Positions 24,623-33,719 of a DNA stretch of 64,000 bases are shown here, in pieces. The position numbers and the translations under genes are program-made. The notes beneath the pieces were generated by a model. It was not told the DNA's origin. It searched no databases and saw only the letters and a program-made list of their open reading frames with translations. The stretch covers positions 248,001 to 312,000 of the forward strand of contig CATOSZ010000002.1 of assembly GCA_951812805.1 (NCBI GenBank), given 5' to 3'. How positions within the stretch are numbered: the stretch's first letter is position 1; the number at the start of each line of letters is the position of its first letter. Origin of the DNA: an uncultured Alphaproteobacteria bacterium. Lineage in GTDB: Bacteria > Pseudomonadota > Alphaproteobacteria > GCA-2731375.

Positions 24623-24729
24623 GGTTGTCCCGGTAGTCCACGGGAGGGCCCCGCGCGGCTTCGTGTAGCGCTTTGCGTTACGCGGAGCGAAGCCGCGTGG
24701 GAGGGGCCTGTGGGCCCACCGGGACAACC
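24623..24729. repeat. Long imperfect hairpin in the IS21-B tail (left copy)
   Basis: Outer arms GGTTGTCCCGGT and ACCGGGACAACC enclose further arms with CGCGGCTTCG and CGAAGCCGCG. The same 107-bp structure is at 39684-39790 in the right copy. It resembles a MITE-like or cruciform-forming passenger rather than a gene. Confidence 0.65.
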
Positions 24730-24793
24730 GGGCCGGCGGCGGAACGTGGGGATCAGGTGGGGTTCTTGAAGTGGCAATGAGCTTTTGAAGTAG

Positions 24794-25090
24794 TGTCCAG
24801 ACTGTTCTGCAAGTTTGTCATGGCTGCCGATGAGGGCCACCGGCATGCCTGGCGCGGAGATTTCGATTGCTCGGAGCGCCAGGCATGCCGAGCCGCCGTC
24901 AGGCGGCTTTCTGGATGCGTTCGCTTTTGCTCTCCTTGAGATGGATCATGTTGAGCTAGCGGTTGGCATCCAGCCAGTCCTCATGGATTTCGATCGCGAG
25001 AGCCCGGACCAGCCGGAGGCAGCTCATCCACCCCATCGGCCCGGACTTGTGCCCCAGCTACGAAACCCCTTTTGCAGAACAATCTGTACA
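24794..25090 (-). mobile_element. IS256-family deletion relic inside IS21-B (left copy)
   Basis: Bounded by imperfect 19-bp inverted repeats (TGTCCAGACTGTTCTGCAA and the complement of TGTACAGATTGTTCTGCAA, 17/19). On the minus strand it encodes the end of a mutator-type transposase, GPMGWMSCLRLVRALAIEIHE then DWLDANR-stop-LNMIHLKESKSERIQKAA, with TAG where family members usually have tyrosine. It is a 297-bp remnant with no transposase activity. Confidence 0.75.
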
Positions 25091-25122
25091 GGACCCGTTT
25101 TGATTTGCCCGCCTTTGCGATG

Positions 25123-25171
25123 AAAGCCCCCAGGCTGATTGGCTCCATATAGCGGATCAGCCTGGGGCTTT
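25123..25171 (-). terminator. Hairpin after istB of IS21-B (left copy)
   Basis: A 16-bp stem, AAAGCCCCAGGCTGAT with its near-perfect complement, lies 13 bp beyond the istB stop codon. It is GC-rich and ends in CTTT, so it can act as a terminator for istAB. The same element is at 39242-39290 in the right copy. Confidence 0.55.
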
Positions 25172-25184
25172 GCTTACAGGGCGG

Positions 25185-25916
25185 CTACTTTTGTCGTCGC
25201 TGTTTGCTTTGTGCGAAGCGGTAAGACATGTTGCCTGTTTCGATGATTGCGCAGTGATGCGTTACACGATCCAGCAACGCGGTTGTCATTTTTGCATCTC
25301 CGAAGACGGAGACCCATTCCCCGAACTCCAGATTGGTGGTGATGATGACGCTGGTCTTCTCATAGAGTTTGCTGATCAGGTGGAACAAGAGCGCACCGCC
25401 GGATTTGGGGAATGGGATATAGCCCAGTTCGTCGATGATGACGCAATCCATGGCCGTCAGTTGCCGGATGATCTTGCCGGCGTTGCCTTCGGCCTGTTCC
25501 TTGATCAGCGCATTGATCAGATCGACGGCGTTGAAGAAACGGACCTTCTTTCCCTGATTGATCAACAGCGTCCCCAGAGCAATGGCGATGTGGGTTTTGC
25601 CCGTACCGGTTCCGCCCACCAGAATGAGGTTGTGGGCCTCCTGGGTGAACTGCCCTGAGCAGAAGGGGTCGATTTGCGCTTGGGTGACGGCGGCTAGGCC
25701 GTAATCGAAAGTGGCGAAGTCCTTATGGTGGGGGAACTTCGAGGCCCGCATTTGGTGCTGGATAGAGCGCACCCGGCGCTCTACAGTCTCGGCGTCGATC
25801 AGTTGCTTTATCGCAGTGGTCAGACTTGGCGGCTTGCGCGCGGCCAGCAAAGCTTCGGCGCAAGCCGCCATTCCATACAGCCTCAGGGCGATCAGTTGGT
25901 CTATCAAAGCTTTCAT
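25185..25916 (-). CDS. istB: IstB ATPase of IS21-B (left copy)
   Basis: 243 residues. Start ATG 25916 overlaps the istA stop as ATGA. Walker A is [19 protein letters not shown], Walker [13 protein letters not shown], and the C-terminal [30 protein letters not shown] is typical of IstB helper ATPases that select and activate the target for IstA. The protein sequence is the same as that of the right copy. Confidence 0.95.
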   Translation of the reverse strand: MKALIDQLIALRLYGMAACAEALLAARKPPSLTTAIKQLIDAETVERRVRSIQHQMRASKFPHHKDFATFDYGLAAVTQAQIDPFCSGQFTQEAHNLILVGGTGTGKTHIAIALGTLLINQGKKVRFFNAVDLINALIKEQAEGNAGKIIRQLTAMDCVIIDELGYIPFPKSGGALLFHLISKLYEKTSVIITTNLEFGEWVSVFGDAKMTTALLDRVTHHCAIIETGNMSYRFAQSKQRRQK

Positions 25917-27412
25917 GCGACGGCCTCCCCGGCAACGCACAGCGTCTCATAGCGCTTGCAGTCCGCTTCGGGCCGCAAGGTCAGTTGCGGATAGGCGTGG
26001 CTCTCGCCCCATGGCGCGATGACCGGCTCCACCAGTTGGTTGATCAGATTGATGATGGCCGGAAGGCGCAGCGTGTTCTGCTCCACGGCCAGTTCACAGG
26101 CTATCTCGACCACCTCGATCCCGTGATCCTGGGCCAGCAGGAGCAGATCGACAAACTCCCGGTCCCCGCCTTTGCCGGCCATGTAATGCGCCCTGACCCG
26201 GTGCATCGCCTCAGGCAATTGCCAACCCACAAAGGGCGCGCCATCTCTCAGCGCGCCGGGCTTGCGGTCGAGTAGGGGCAGGTAATGCCAGGGCTCGAAA
26301 TAGCTGGCGTTGCGGGTAAAGCGGCGCTTGTGCTCGGCAATCACATTCTGCCCTGACACAACCACGATCCGGTCCGCATAGGCGCGCAGAGAGACAAGCT
26401 CCCCGGCGAACCGGGAGGGGACGCTATAGCGATTGGTGGCATATTGGACCAGACAGGTAGAGCGGACACGAGCGGCCTTCTCAACATAGCCGTCAAAAGC
26501 CCGGCCCAGGGGACGCAGTTCGGCGCACTCGTCTGCGAACACGTCCGAGATCTTGCGATCCGATTGTTCGGGGTGGGCGCGATTCGCCAATTCCTCGCAG
26601 CGCAGACGCAACCAGCCGTTCAGCGCATCCAGATCGTCAAAGGCGGGCTTGGGCGCAAACAGCTGTCCCCGCAGGAACCCAACCTGGTTCTCAATCTGAC
26701 CCTTCTCCCACCCCGCCGCGGGTGTGCAAGCAACCGGTTCCATCACATAGTGGTTCATCAACGCCAGAAAGCGCGGATGGAACACACGGTCCTTAGAGCG
26801 CGAAACATAGGTTACCATCGTCTTGGGGTTGTCGATGATCACCCGGCGCGGTACGCCGCCATAGAAAGACATCGCCCGTGCAAAGGCGTCCAGCACCATC
26901 TCCTGAGATTCGCTGGGATAGGCAACAACAAAGGGCTTGCGGCTATGACATAGGCGGAAGTGGGCAACCTTTACCTTCTGCTCGACACCGCCCAGGACAG
27001 CGTATTCCGTGCTCCAGTCAAACTGGAGCGCGTCACCTGCCGTAAAGTGCAACGGAATGAACGCATCCCCCGATCCGGCGCCAGAACGCTTCAGGTCGCG
27101 GACAAACCTCTGAACCGTCGAGTAGGATCCGCTATAGCCTTCCGACACAAGCTGCTCATAAAGCTTCTTGGCCGTCCGGCGCTCACGGCGCGGGCGCCCC
27201 AGGTCCTGCTCAAAGAGCGCCCGAAGCCGGCTGGCGAAGCCATCGCTAAGCTTACGCCGGACGGGTGAAACGCGCCGCTGATAGCTCGGTGGATCGCCGT
27301 CCTTCAGATACTTCTTAATCGTGTTCCGCGACAAACCAGTCTGACGAGATACAGATCGGATACTCCGACCCTCCCGTAATATCCAACGTCGGATCTTCAA
27401 TACGCTTTCCAT
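25913..27412 (-). CDS. istA: IstA transposase of IS21-B (left copy)
   Basis: 499 residues from ATG 27412 (AGGTGG 5 bases upstream); a GTG nine codons earlier is possible. Helix-turn-helix: [25 protein letters not shown]. Integrase core: [29 protein letters not shown] and [18 protein letters not shown] supply the D-D-E residues. The C-terminal part contains the beta-rich domain seen in IstA. There is no internal stop, and the predicted protein matches the right copy, so the duplication is recent. Confidence 0.95.
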   Translation of the reverse strand: MESVLKIRRWILREGRSIRSVSRQTGLSRNTIKKYLKDGDPPSYQRRVSPVRRKLSDGFASRLRALFEQDLGRPRRERRTAKKLYEQLVSEGYSGSYSTVQRFVRDLKRSGAGSGDAFIPLHFTAGDALQFDWSTEYAVLGGVEQKVKVAHFRLCHSRKPFVVAYPSESQEMVLDAFARAMSFYGGVPRRVIIDNPKTMVTYVSRSKDRVFHPRFLALMNHYVMEPVACTPAAGWEKGQIENQVGFLRGQLFAPKPAFDDLDALNGWLRLRCEELANRAHPEQSDRKISDVFADECAELRPLGRAFDGYVEKAARVRSTCLVQYATNRYSVPSRFAGELVSLRAYADRIVVVSGQNVIAEHKRRFTRNASYFEPWHYLPLLDRKPGALRDGAPFVGWQLPEAMHRVRAHYMAGKGGDREFVDLLLLAQDHGIEVVEIACELAVEQNTLRLPAIINLINQLVEPVIAPWGESHAYPQLTLRPEADCKRYETLCVAGEAVA

Positions 27413-27481
27413 CAATACCACCTGCTCTTTCCTCCGCACTGTTCCGTGCGGATGCTAGCGTTCCAGGTGGGTCAATTCTTA

Positions 27482-28650
27482 TACCAATCGACAATGATCA
27501 GAACCCGATGGCCCATGATCTTCGTCCGATGGATTTGATTCTGTCCGGCTGTGCGATGAGGTTGTTCCAGGCCTTGCAGCAATGATCGGTGATGTCGTCC
27601 TGGTCTTCGAAGACGATGTCGGAGAGCCAGTTGTTTCGGATGTACTGCCAGACGTTCTCGGCAGGATTGAGTTCGGGCGATCTCGGCGGCAGCGGCAGGA
27701 GGGTTATGTTGGCCGGGACGTCGAGCCGTTTCGTGGTGTGCCAGCCGGCCCGGTCGAGCAGCATCAAGGCATGGGCTCCGGGTTGAACCTGGACGGAGAT
27801 TTCCTCCAGATGCTGCTGCATGGCGGCGGTGTTGCAGCGTTGCTGGACGATGGCGGCGCCGGTGCCGCGCTCGGGGCAGATGGCGCCGAAGATATAGGCC
27901 GACTTGGTGCGCTGATCGTGCGGGGTGCGTGGCCGTGTGCCGCGCCGGGCCCAGCGCCGGGCATGCTTGTTCTTCTGTCCGACGCGGGTTTCATCCTGCC
28001 ACCAGATCTCTATCCCGGTGCCGTCGGGGAGTGCTTTGCGAGCCCGCGCGACCAGCTCGGGGAATTTTTTTTGAAGTCCTCGATCACCCCCGGCTCCTGG
28101 GCGTGATGGCGCGGCCGCATCGTCATCCTGGCGAAGCCCATCGCCTTCAGCTCCCGGCTCACCGTCCGCTGGTCGAGCGTGATCGCGAAGCTCTCGCCGA
28201 TCCAGTCGACCAGATCCGCTAGCCGCCAGCGCATGACGCCGTCGCGCGCCGGATCCGGTCCCGCTTCCACCCGGGCCGCCAAGGCGTCCCGTTGCGCCGG
28301 GTCCAGTTTCTTCGCCGCGCCCGGCGCCTTGCGGTCGATCAGGCCGGCCGGGCCCTCCGCGTTGAAACGCAGCACCCAGTCACGGATCACCTGAAGGCCG
28401 ACGTCCCCCGTCCGCGCGGCCTCCGTCCGACTCCCGCCCTCGTAGATCACAGCAAGCGAAAGCAAGCGCCGGATCTGTTTAGCATCCCTCGATCCCTTGG
28501 CCAGACGTCGCAACGCCGCCGCATCGAAATCCTCGCGCAAGGCAATACCCCGACCCATGGTGATCCCCCTCTTCCGAATCACCACAATTGAGTCAGAAAT
28601 CAGCCAGCAAGGGAATCCAACCGCGAGTTGACATCAATGTCGACTGGTAT
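27482..28650 (-). mobile_element. IS630-family element nested in IS21-B (left copy)
   Basis: Inserted into the istA-side end region of IS21-B at a TA dinucleotide, duplicated at 27480-27481 and 28651-28652; removing the insert restores the right-copy sequence exactly. Ends TACCAATCGACAATGAT and the complement of ATACCAGTCGACATTGAT form imperfect inverted repeats. About 1169 bp with one split transposase gene. Confidence 0.9.
27498..28558 (-). CDS. IS630-family transposase made by probable -1 frameshift
   Basis: Frame 1 starts at ATG 28558 (GAGGGGG ribosome site), encodes the helix-turn-helix part (GRGIALREDFDAAALRRLAKGSRDAKQIRRLL) and runs to EDFKK. An A8 run then allows a -1 shift near 28065. 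The shifted frame reads KFPELVARARKALPDGTGIEIWWQDETRVGQKN, supplying the first catalytic Asp. It continues through MLLDRAGWHT (second Asp) and SPELNPAENVWQYIRNNW (Glu) to 27498. Without slippage, frame 1 ends after a short nonsense tail. The combined length, about 350 residues, is that of a normal IS630 transposase. Confidence 0.85.
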
Positions 28651-28699
28651 TACCGCTCATAACCCACCAAAGTGGGTCAGTTTTGCATGCCGATTCACA

Positions 28700-29510
28700 G
28701 GCCTATTGGATAGAAAGTTGGAATCGTCAAGAACAGCACGTGCAACGTTGGAGCGTTGGCTGGCTGCAAGATTCCTGGCCCCGCGCGATGAAGGACGCCT
28801 GCCCGGGCCTGGAGCTCCCGGCGGATCTCCCAATCAACGAAAAACAGACCTCGCTGTTCATGACCCGGCTGCGCAAGCAGGACCCGGACGCGCCGATCCG
28901 TAACTTCCCCGGCTCGTACGACAGCATGACCCCTGGCGGGATCGGCGTCGCCAACGCCCGCAAGATGGGCCGGCTGCCGTTTCCCGCCGAGGAGCTGCGC
29001 CGGTGGTTGGCCGAGAACCGGGGCCAGATCGTCACCCGCAACGATGGGCTGCGTTATGTGCTCTCTCACGATCCGAACGCCGACGAGCTCTGGCGGCTCG
29101 GCGCCAATAGCGAGATCGACGAGGTCTGGAAAGCGAAGCTCACCCACGACGGCAAGGTGATCACCTGGAGCCCCGGCGGGCTGTTCGCGAAGCCTCACCG
29201 GCATCTGATCGGCTACGCCCTGGCGATGTATCCGACCGGCCAACGTCACCCGGCCTATATCCTGAGCGACGGGCTCGCCGAGTCACAACAGCCGATCGTG
29301 TTGTCGCCGTGGGGCCGTCCGGAGACCTTGCGTCTCGCGGCCGACGGCGGTTTCACCGGCGCCGCGCCGGACGGGCGCGCCGTCGCCGGGCGCTGGTGGT
29401 GGAGCCGGGGGGAGCTCAACCTCCGCTTCGAGGGCGAGGCGGAGACCCTGCTGATCGGCTGGCGCGACCTGTACGAGCGCCTGCGACAGGCCCGGGCGAA
29501 GGGGCGGTAA
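28700..29510 (+). pseudogene. First gene of the pilus operon, 5'-truncated by IS21-B
   Basis: About 269 codons remain. The frame enters from the element end, and native sequence starts around QAYWIESWNRQEQHVQRW. It includes RLRKQDPDAPIRNFPGSYDSMTPGGIGVANARKMGRLPFPAEELRRWLAENRGQIVTRNDGLRYVL and a C-terminal WWWSRGELNLRFEGEAETLLIG. I do not recognise the family. Position directly before a PilP-like gene (stop and start share TAATG) suggests a pilus assembly component. Confidence 0.6.
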
Positions 29511-30457
29511 TGCGGCGGGTCCGTTCCCTCGCGGCGCTTCTTGCCCTGACGGCGGCACTCGGCGTGCTGTCCGGCGCGGTATCGGGCCAGACCCCGGCGA
29601 TGTCGCCCATGGCGTCGCCGGGGCCGCCGCTCCCCCTTCTGCCGGCCGGGCCGGCACGCGAGGGGGTGCCGGCGGGACCGGCGCCGTCCACACCCGTGCC
29701 CGCGAGCGGGTCCGATTTTGCCCGCTCCGCCCCGGCCGCGTCCCTGTCGGCCGGTACGGCGGCGCCCCGGAACGTTCCTCCCGGCGTTCCGGGGACGATC
29801 TTCCCGCCCTGTCCGCGCGGTCTGTTGTACCGCCTGCTGGCCGAGGCGACGACGCTGGACGACGCCGTCGCGGCGCTCGGCCTCGAGAGCGAGGCGATCC
29901 GGCTCTGCACGGCGCGCCAACGGCTTCTCGCCGAATTGCACGCCGCCGACGACGAGCTGCACCAGGCGCAGCGGCCCGAACCGGCGCCGGCGGCGAGCGG
30001 GCCTGTCGCCCCGGTGCCATCGCCCGGGCCCGCGCCAATGCCCGCGGCCGAGGCCACGACACCGGCCGGGAACGGCTTCGAGGGGACCCTCTCCCGCATC
30101 GACACCCTGTTGCAGGACGGCGTGTCCGTTGACGGGGATCGGGCCGCCGTAAGGGACGACGATGACGTCCCCCTCGAGGCCGGGGACGACGCCTTGGAGC
30201 TCCCCGGCCCCTACCGCTGGTTCACCATCCTTGGCCGGGCGGGCGCGCTCCGGGCCGGCCTCGCGCGGGACGGGGAACGCTGGTTCGTCGCCGCAGGCGA
30301 CCAGCTGCCCGGCGGCGCCCGCGTCGCCCGCATCGCCACCGATCCGCCCGGCGTCTGGCTCGCCGGCACGCCGCCCGAAGCCCTGCCGCACGGGCCGCCC
30401 CCGCGGGCCGGGCCGGGTGACGGCGGCGCGCCCATCGGGGAGGACAGTGCGCCATGA
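29510..30457 (+). CDS. PilP-like type IVb pilus biogenesis protein
   Basis: 315 residues. A signal peptide (MRRVRSLAALLALTAALGVLSGAVSG) is followed by a long proline/alanine-rich linker (residues 25-90), a helical stretch (LLYRLLAEATTLDDAVAALGLES) and a second low-complexity linker. The C-terminal small domain is YRWFTILGRAGALRAGLARDGERWFVAAGDQLPGGARVARI. That last segment has the pattern of PilP-type periplasmic proteins of R64-like thin pili. Start overlaps the upstream stop, and the end overlaps the ATPase start by ATGA. Function is inferred mainly from operon position. Confidence 0.6.
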   Translation: MRRVRSLAALLALTAALGVLSGAVSGQTPAMSPMASPGPPLPLLPAGPAREGVPAGPAPSTPVPASGSDFARSAPAASLSAGTAAPRNVPPGVPGTIFPPCPRGLLYRLLAEATTLDDAVAALGLESEAIRLCTARQRLLAELHAADDELHQAQRPEPAPAASGPVAPVPSPGPAPMPAAEATTPAGNGFEGTLSRIDTLLQDGVSVDGDRAAVRDDDDVPLEAGDDALELPGPYRWFTILGRAGALRAGLARDGERWFVAAGDQLPGGARVARIATDPPGVWLAGTPPEALPHGPPPRAGPGDGGAPIGEDSAP

Positions 30458-32037
30458 GCCGTCTCGATGCCGGCGAAACGCCACTCCCCCTCCCGGCCAT
30501 GGATGCCCACTTCCGCCGGATCTGCGCCATCTATGCGGATGGGCGCTGCCTGATCGCGCGCGGCTACGAGGCCGACCACACGCTCCGCCGCCAGCTCGTC
30601 GCATTGCGCCGGGCCGGTGCCGTGCCCGATCCGCTGGCCGAGCGGAGCGTGGATCTCGAGCAGATCCAGCAGGCCTGGCGGCCCGGGAGTGGCGACATCC
30701 CCGGTGACGCCAGTCCCCACCTCGCCGCGCTCGGCGACCGGCTCTCCCGTATCCTGCGCGAGGCGGCGGACGCGCGGGCCTCGGACGTGGTGTTCGAGCG
30801 CGGGACCACGCGCTGCGACCTCTTCGCCATCGTCAACGACAAGAAGCTTCCCCTGGGCGAGCCGTTGACCGCCGAGGAAGGCCGCGAGCTGATGGGCTAC
30901 CTGTTCCACGCCAAGGACGAGGGCACCGGCCAGACCGGCTACCGCGAGCGCCAGTTCCAGGGCTTCGCGCTCGCCGCCGGCGGCGCCATCGCGCTGCCGG
31001 AGGGCGTCACCGCGCTGCGCTGCGAGCGCGGCCCGCACGAGCCGGACGGCGACCATCTCTTCGCCCGGTTGTTCTATGCCGGCTTGCTGACCGCCGGAAC
31101 CCGGCTGGAGGAGCTCGGCTTTCCGGCCGAGGAAGCCGCCCTCTTCGCCGCCATCCGGGCGCGGCGCAAGGGCGGCATCTTCATCGCCGGCAGCACCGGC
31201 GACGGCAAGACCACCACGCTCGCCTGCAACCTCACCCTGCAGATGGCCGAGGCCGGCGGCGCCCTCAACCTGGTCACCGTGGAAGACCCGGTGGAATACC
31301 GCATCCCCGGCGCGGTGCAGATCGCCGTGCCGACGGCGGGCGACGCGAGCGAGCGCCATGACCACTACCGCGCGGCCTTGATGCACTTCTGCCGTATCCA
31401 CCCGGCCTCCGGCATGGTCTCGGAGATCCGCGACGCCGAGGCGGCGCGCCAGGTGCTGCAATTCATCGACACCGGACACCAGGTCTGGACCACGATCCAT
31501 TGCGACAACGCCAACGCCATCCCCTTTAGGCTGCTCGACCTCGGCATCGCCGCCGCCGAGCTGGCCAAGCCCGGCAACATCGCGCTGTTCTGCAAGCAGA
31601 CCCTGATCGCCGAGCTCTGCGCCGGGTGCGCCCTCGACGCGCCCGCCGACGGGCGAGACCCGCCTGATGGCGTTGGAGGCCTCGCCGGCGTGCGCTACCG
31701 CAACCCCAAGGGCTGCGAAAAATGCCGCCGCGCGGGCGGCCTCGCGGCGGTAGCCTGGAACGGCTACACCGGCCAGCGGGCGCTCGCCGAATACATCCAG
31801 CCCGACGCCGGCTACCTCGACCATATCCGTGGCGGCGACCCCCAGGCCGCCTGGCGCCACTGGCGCGATTCGCTGGGCGGTGTCCCGCTCACCGACAAGC
31901 TGCGCCGCGCCGTGCTCGACGGCCGCCTCGATCCCTTCGACGCGGTGATCAAGGGCGCCGGCCTGGAGGCCGGGGCGCCGTGTGCCGGGTCGCCGGCCGC
32001 CGGGTTGGGGCCGGGGGAACGGAGGGTGGCGCCATGA
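30454..32037 (+). CDS. PilQ/GspE-type pilus assembly ATPase
   Basis: 527 residues of the secretion ATPase superfamily. The Walker A GSTGDGKT is at 246-253. The Asp box is TVEDPVEYRIPGAVQ, Walker B is GMVSEIRDAEAARQVLQFIDTGHQVWTTIHCDNA, and a tetracysteine pair CAGC...CEKC forms the zinc element of the GspE/PilB branch. It powers pilin polymerisation or retraction from the cytoplasmic face. Length and gene order match PilQ of IncI1-type thin pili (ATPase, then polytopic protein, then prepilin). It has 4-bp overlaps with both neighbours. Confidence 0.9.
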   Translation: MSRLDAGETPLPLPAMDAHFRRICAIYADGRCLIARGYEADHTLRRQLVALRRAGAVPDPLAERSVDLEQIQQAWRPGSGDIPGDASPHLAALGDRLSRILREAADARASDVVFERGTTRCDLFAIVNDKKLPLGEPLTAEEGRELMGYLFHAKDEGTGQTGYRERQFQGFALAAGGAIALPEGVTALRCERGPHEPDGDHLFARLFYAGLLTAGTRLEELGFPAEEAALFAAIRARRKGGIFIAGSTGDGKTTTLACNLTLQMAEAGGALNLVTVEDPVEYRIPGAVQIAVPTAGDASERHDHYRAALMHFCRIHPASGMVSEIRDAEAARQVLQFIDTGHQVWTTIHCDNANAIPFRLLDLGIAAAELAKPGNIALFCKQTLIAELCAGCALDAPADGRDPPDGVGGLAGVRYRNPKGCEKCRRAGGLAAVAWNGYTGQRALAEYIQPDAGYLDHIRGGDPQAAWRHWRDSLGGVPLTDKLRRAVLDGRLDPFDAVIKGAGLEAGAPCAGSPAAGLGPGERRVAP

Positions 32038-33092
32038 GACGCCTGTTCGCCCGCCCGTGGACCCGCCTGGTGCTCGGCCGCCGGGCCCGGGTCGACGCCT
32101 TCGCCACGCTGGCCGATCTGGCCGCGGCCGGCTTCGAGCTCGAGGCCGCGCTGGCGGTGCTGGCCGACGGCGCCGCCGGGCAGCGCCAGCACGCCCGCGC
32201 CCGGCTGTTCGCCGCCTGGCGCCGCGATCTGCTCTCGGGCCGCTTCCAAAGCCGTCTCGCCGACACGCTGCCCGCCGCCGAGAGTACCGTGTTCGCCGCT
32301 TACGGCCGGATCGAACCCGCCCGCCTGTTCGCCGCCGCCGCCCGCGTCGCCCGCCTGCGCGAGCGCCAGGTGCGGGCGATCGCCCAGGCCCTCGCCCCGC
32401 CGGTGGGCCTGGTCCTGTTCTCGCTCGCCCTCCTGTGGCTCGCCGCCGGGCACTTCATCCCGGAGATGGAACGCCTTGTGCCGCCCGAACACTGGCCCGG
32501 CGCCGCCGGTGCCGTCCGCGCCGCCGCCAGCTTCCTGTACGACCACACCACCGCGGTGCTCGTCTCGGGTGTCCTCGGCCTGGGGATATTGCTCCGGCTG
32601 CTGCACGCCTGGCGGGGAGCGGGGCGGACGCTCGCCGACCGCATGGCGCCGTTCTCGCTCGCCCGCACGCTCGCCGGCTCCGCCTTCTTCTTCACCGCGC
32701 TGGAGTTCCTCGCCGCCGGGCTCGACCTCAACGATCGGACCTTCGAGGACCTCAAACGCCACGCCTCGCCCTACGCCCGCCACCGGATCGGCACGATCCA
32801 GGCCCACATGGCGCGCGGCGCCGGCTTCGGGCGCGCCATGACGCTCGCCGGTCACGGCTTCCCCGATCCGGCGCTGATCCCCATCGTCGCCGCCCTCGAC
32901 GGCGTCGCCGATGGCGCGGACCGCCTCGCCCGTTTCGCCGAGCGCTGGACGGAACGCGCAGACAGCCTGCGCGCCCGCGCCGCTGGGCTTGCCACCGGGC
33001 TGTTCGGGCTCGTCGCGCTCGCCACCGGCGTCGCCATCGACGCCCTGTTCACTCTGATGACCCTCGCCGGCGCCGTGCCGGCGGCACCTTGA
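32034..33092 (+). CDS. PilR/GspF-type polytopic pilus assembly protein
   Basis: 352 residues with the repeated T2SF layout: RARVDAFATLADLAAAGFELEAAL opens the first half, and AFFFTALEFLAAGLDLNDRTFEDLKRHASPYARHRI opens the second. Three hydrophobic segments are evident: VGLVLFSLALLWLAA near 120-140, TTAVLVSGVLGLGILLRLL near 175-195 and GLFGLVALATGVAIDALF near the end. It is the inner-membrane platform that works with the ATPase gene overlapping it by ATGA. The family match is clear from the duplicated helical domain and the neighbours. Confidence 0.85.
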   Translation: MRRLFARPWTRLVLGRRARVDAFATLADLAAAGFELEAALAVLADGAAGQRQHARARLFAAWRRDLLSGRFQSRLADTLPAAESTVFAAYGRIEPARLFAAAARVARLRERQVRAIAQALAPPVGLVLFSLALLWLAAGHFIPEMERLVPPEHWPGAAGAVRAAASFLYDHTTAVLVSGVLGLGILLRLLHAWRGAGRTLADRMAPFSLARTLAGSAFFFTALEFLAAGLDLNDRTFEDLKRHASPYARHRIGTIQAHMARGAGFGRAMTLAGHGFPDPALIPIVAALDGVADGADRLARFAERWTERADSLRARAAGLATGLFGLVALATGVAIDALFTLMTLAGAVPAAP

Positions 33093-33117
33093 TCCCCAAT
33101 CCCGGAAGGACATCGCC

Positions 33118-33711
33118 ATGACCGTCTTCACCCCCACCGCACCCTACCGGCCCCGCCGCGCCTATCGCGGGCTCACGCTGTTCGGCGCGCTGCTGGGCCT
33201 CGCCATCGGCGCCTTCGCCATGATCACCATCGTCGGCGTCTATCAGAACGCGCAGGATCGCATGAAGCGCACTGCCACGCTCGAGCTGATCACGCACCTG
33301 CGCACCGCCGTGATGACGATCCACGCCACCACCGGAGACTACGGCACGGACCCGCTCAACGGGCTTCTCGAGATCCGCGGCCTGATCCCCGACAGCGCCA
33401 AGAAAACGAAGACGACGGGCTCGGGTAAAACTGCCACGAAGACCCCCGAGATTTACCACCCCTACGACGGCACCGTGGACGTGACCGGCAACAATCGCAA
33501 CTTCAAGATCAAGCTCAACGACCTCGATCAGGAGGTCTGCGCCTCGATCATCGACGCCTATGTCGGCCGCGCGACCTCACGCTCCGGACTGAAGGCCCTC
33601 CAGGGGACGAGCGGTGGTCAAAAGAAGGGCACCGACATCAACAACGCCCTCGCCGCGACGGCCTGCACCGGCAACGACGACGCCAATCACGTCACCCTGA
33701 CCTTCCAGTAG
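33118..33711 (+). CDS. PilS-like type IVb major prepilin
   Basis: 197 residues with GGAAGGA before ATG 33118. A basic leader (MTVFTPTAPYRPRRAYRG) precedes the hydrophobic assembly helix LTLFGALLGLAIGAFAMITIVGVYQ. Cleavage is expected after the RG pair; there is no Glu at mature position 5. Next comes LITHLRTAVMTIHATTGDYGTDPLNGLLEIRGLIPDS, the alpha-helix and motif of the PilS family. Two cysteines, in EVCASIID and ATACTGND, could form the C-terminal disulfide. It is the structural pilus subunit of this operon. Confidence 0.8.
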   Translation: MTVFTPTAPYRPRRAYRGLTLFGALLGLAIGAFAMITIVGVYQNAQDRMKRTATLELITHLRTAVMTIHATTGDYGTDPLNGLLEIRGLIPDSAKKTKTTGSGKTATKTPEIYHPYDGTVDVTGNNRNFKIKLNDLDQEVCASIIDAYVGRATSRSGLKALQGTSGGQKKGTDINNALAATACTGNDDANHVTLTFQ

Positions 33712-33719
33712 GTTCCGCG

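Larger units (their letters stand above)
24550..28699 (-). mobile_element. IS21-family element IS21-B, left copy (inverted, interrupted by IS630)
   Basis: Outer end TGTCAATCAGCATTTAATTC at 24550; inner end is the complement of TGTGAATCGGCATGCAAAAC, ending 28699. Without the IS630 insertion and its duplicated TA it is 2979 bp, 4 bp longer than the right copy. The difference lies in one C-tract: CCCCCCCCCTCCC here against nine G and no interruption on the other copy. It encodes istA and istB and carries a long 3' segment with hairpins and an IS256 relic. No target duplication is visible at either end. Confidence 0.9.
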
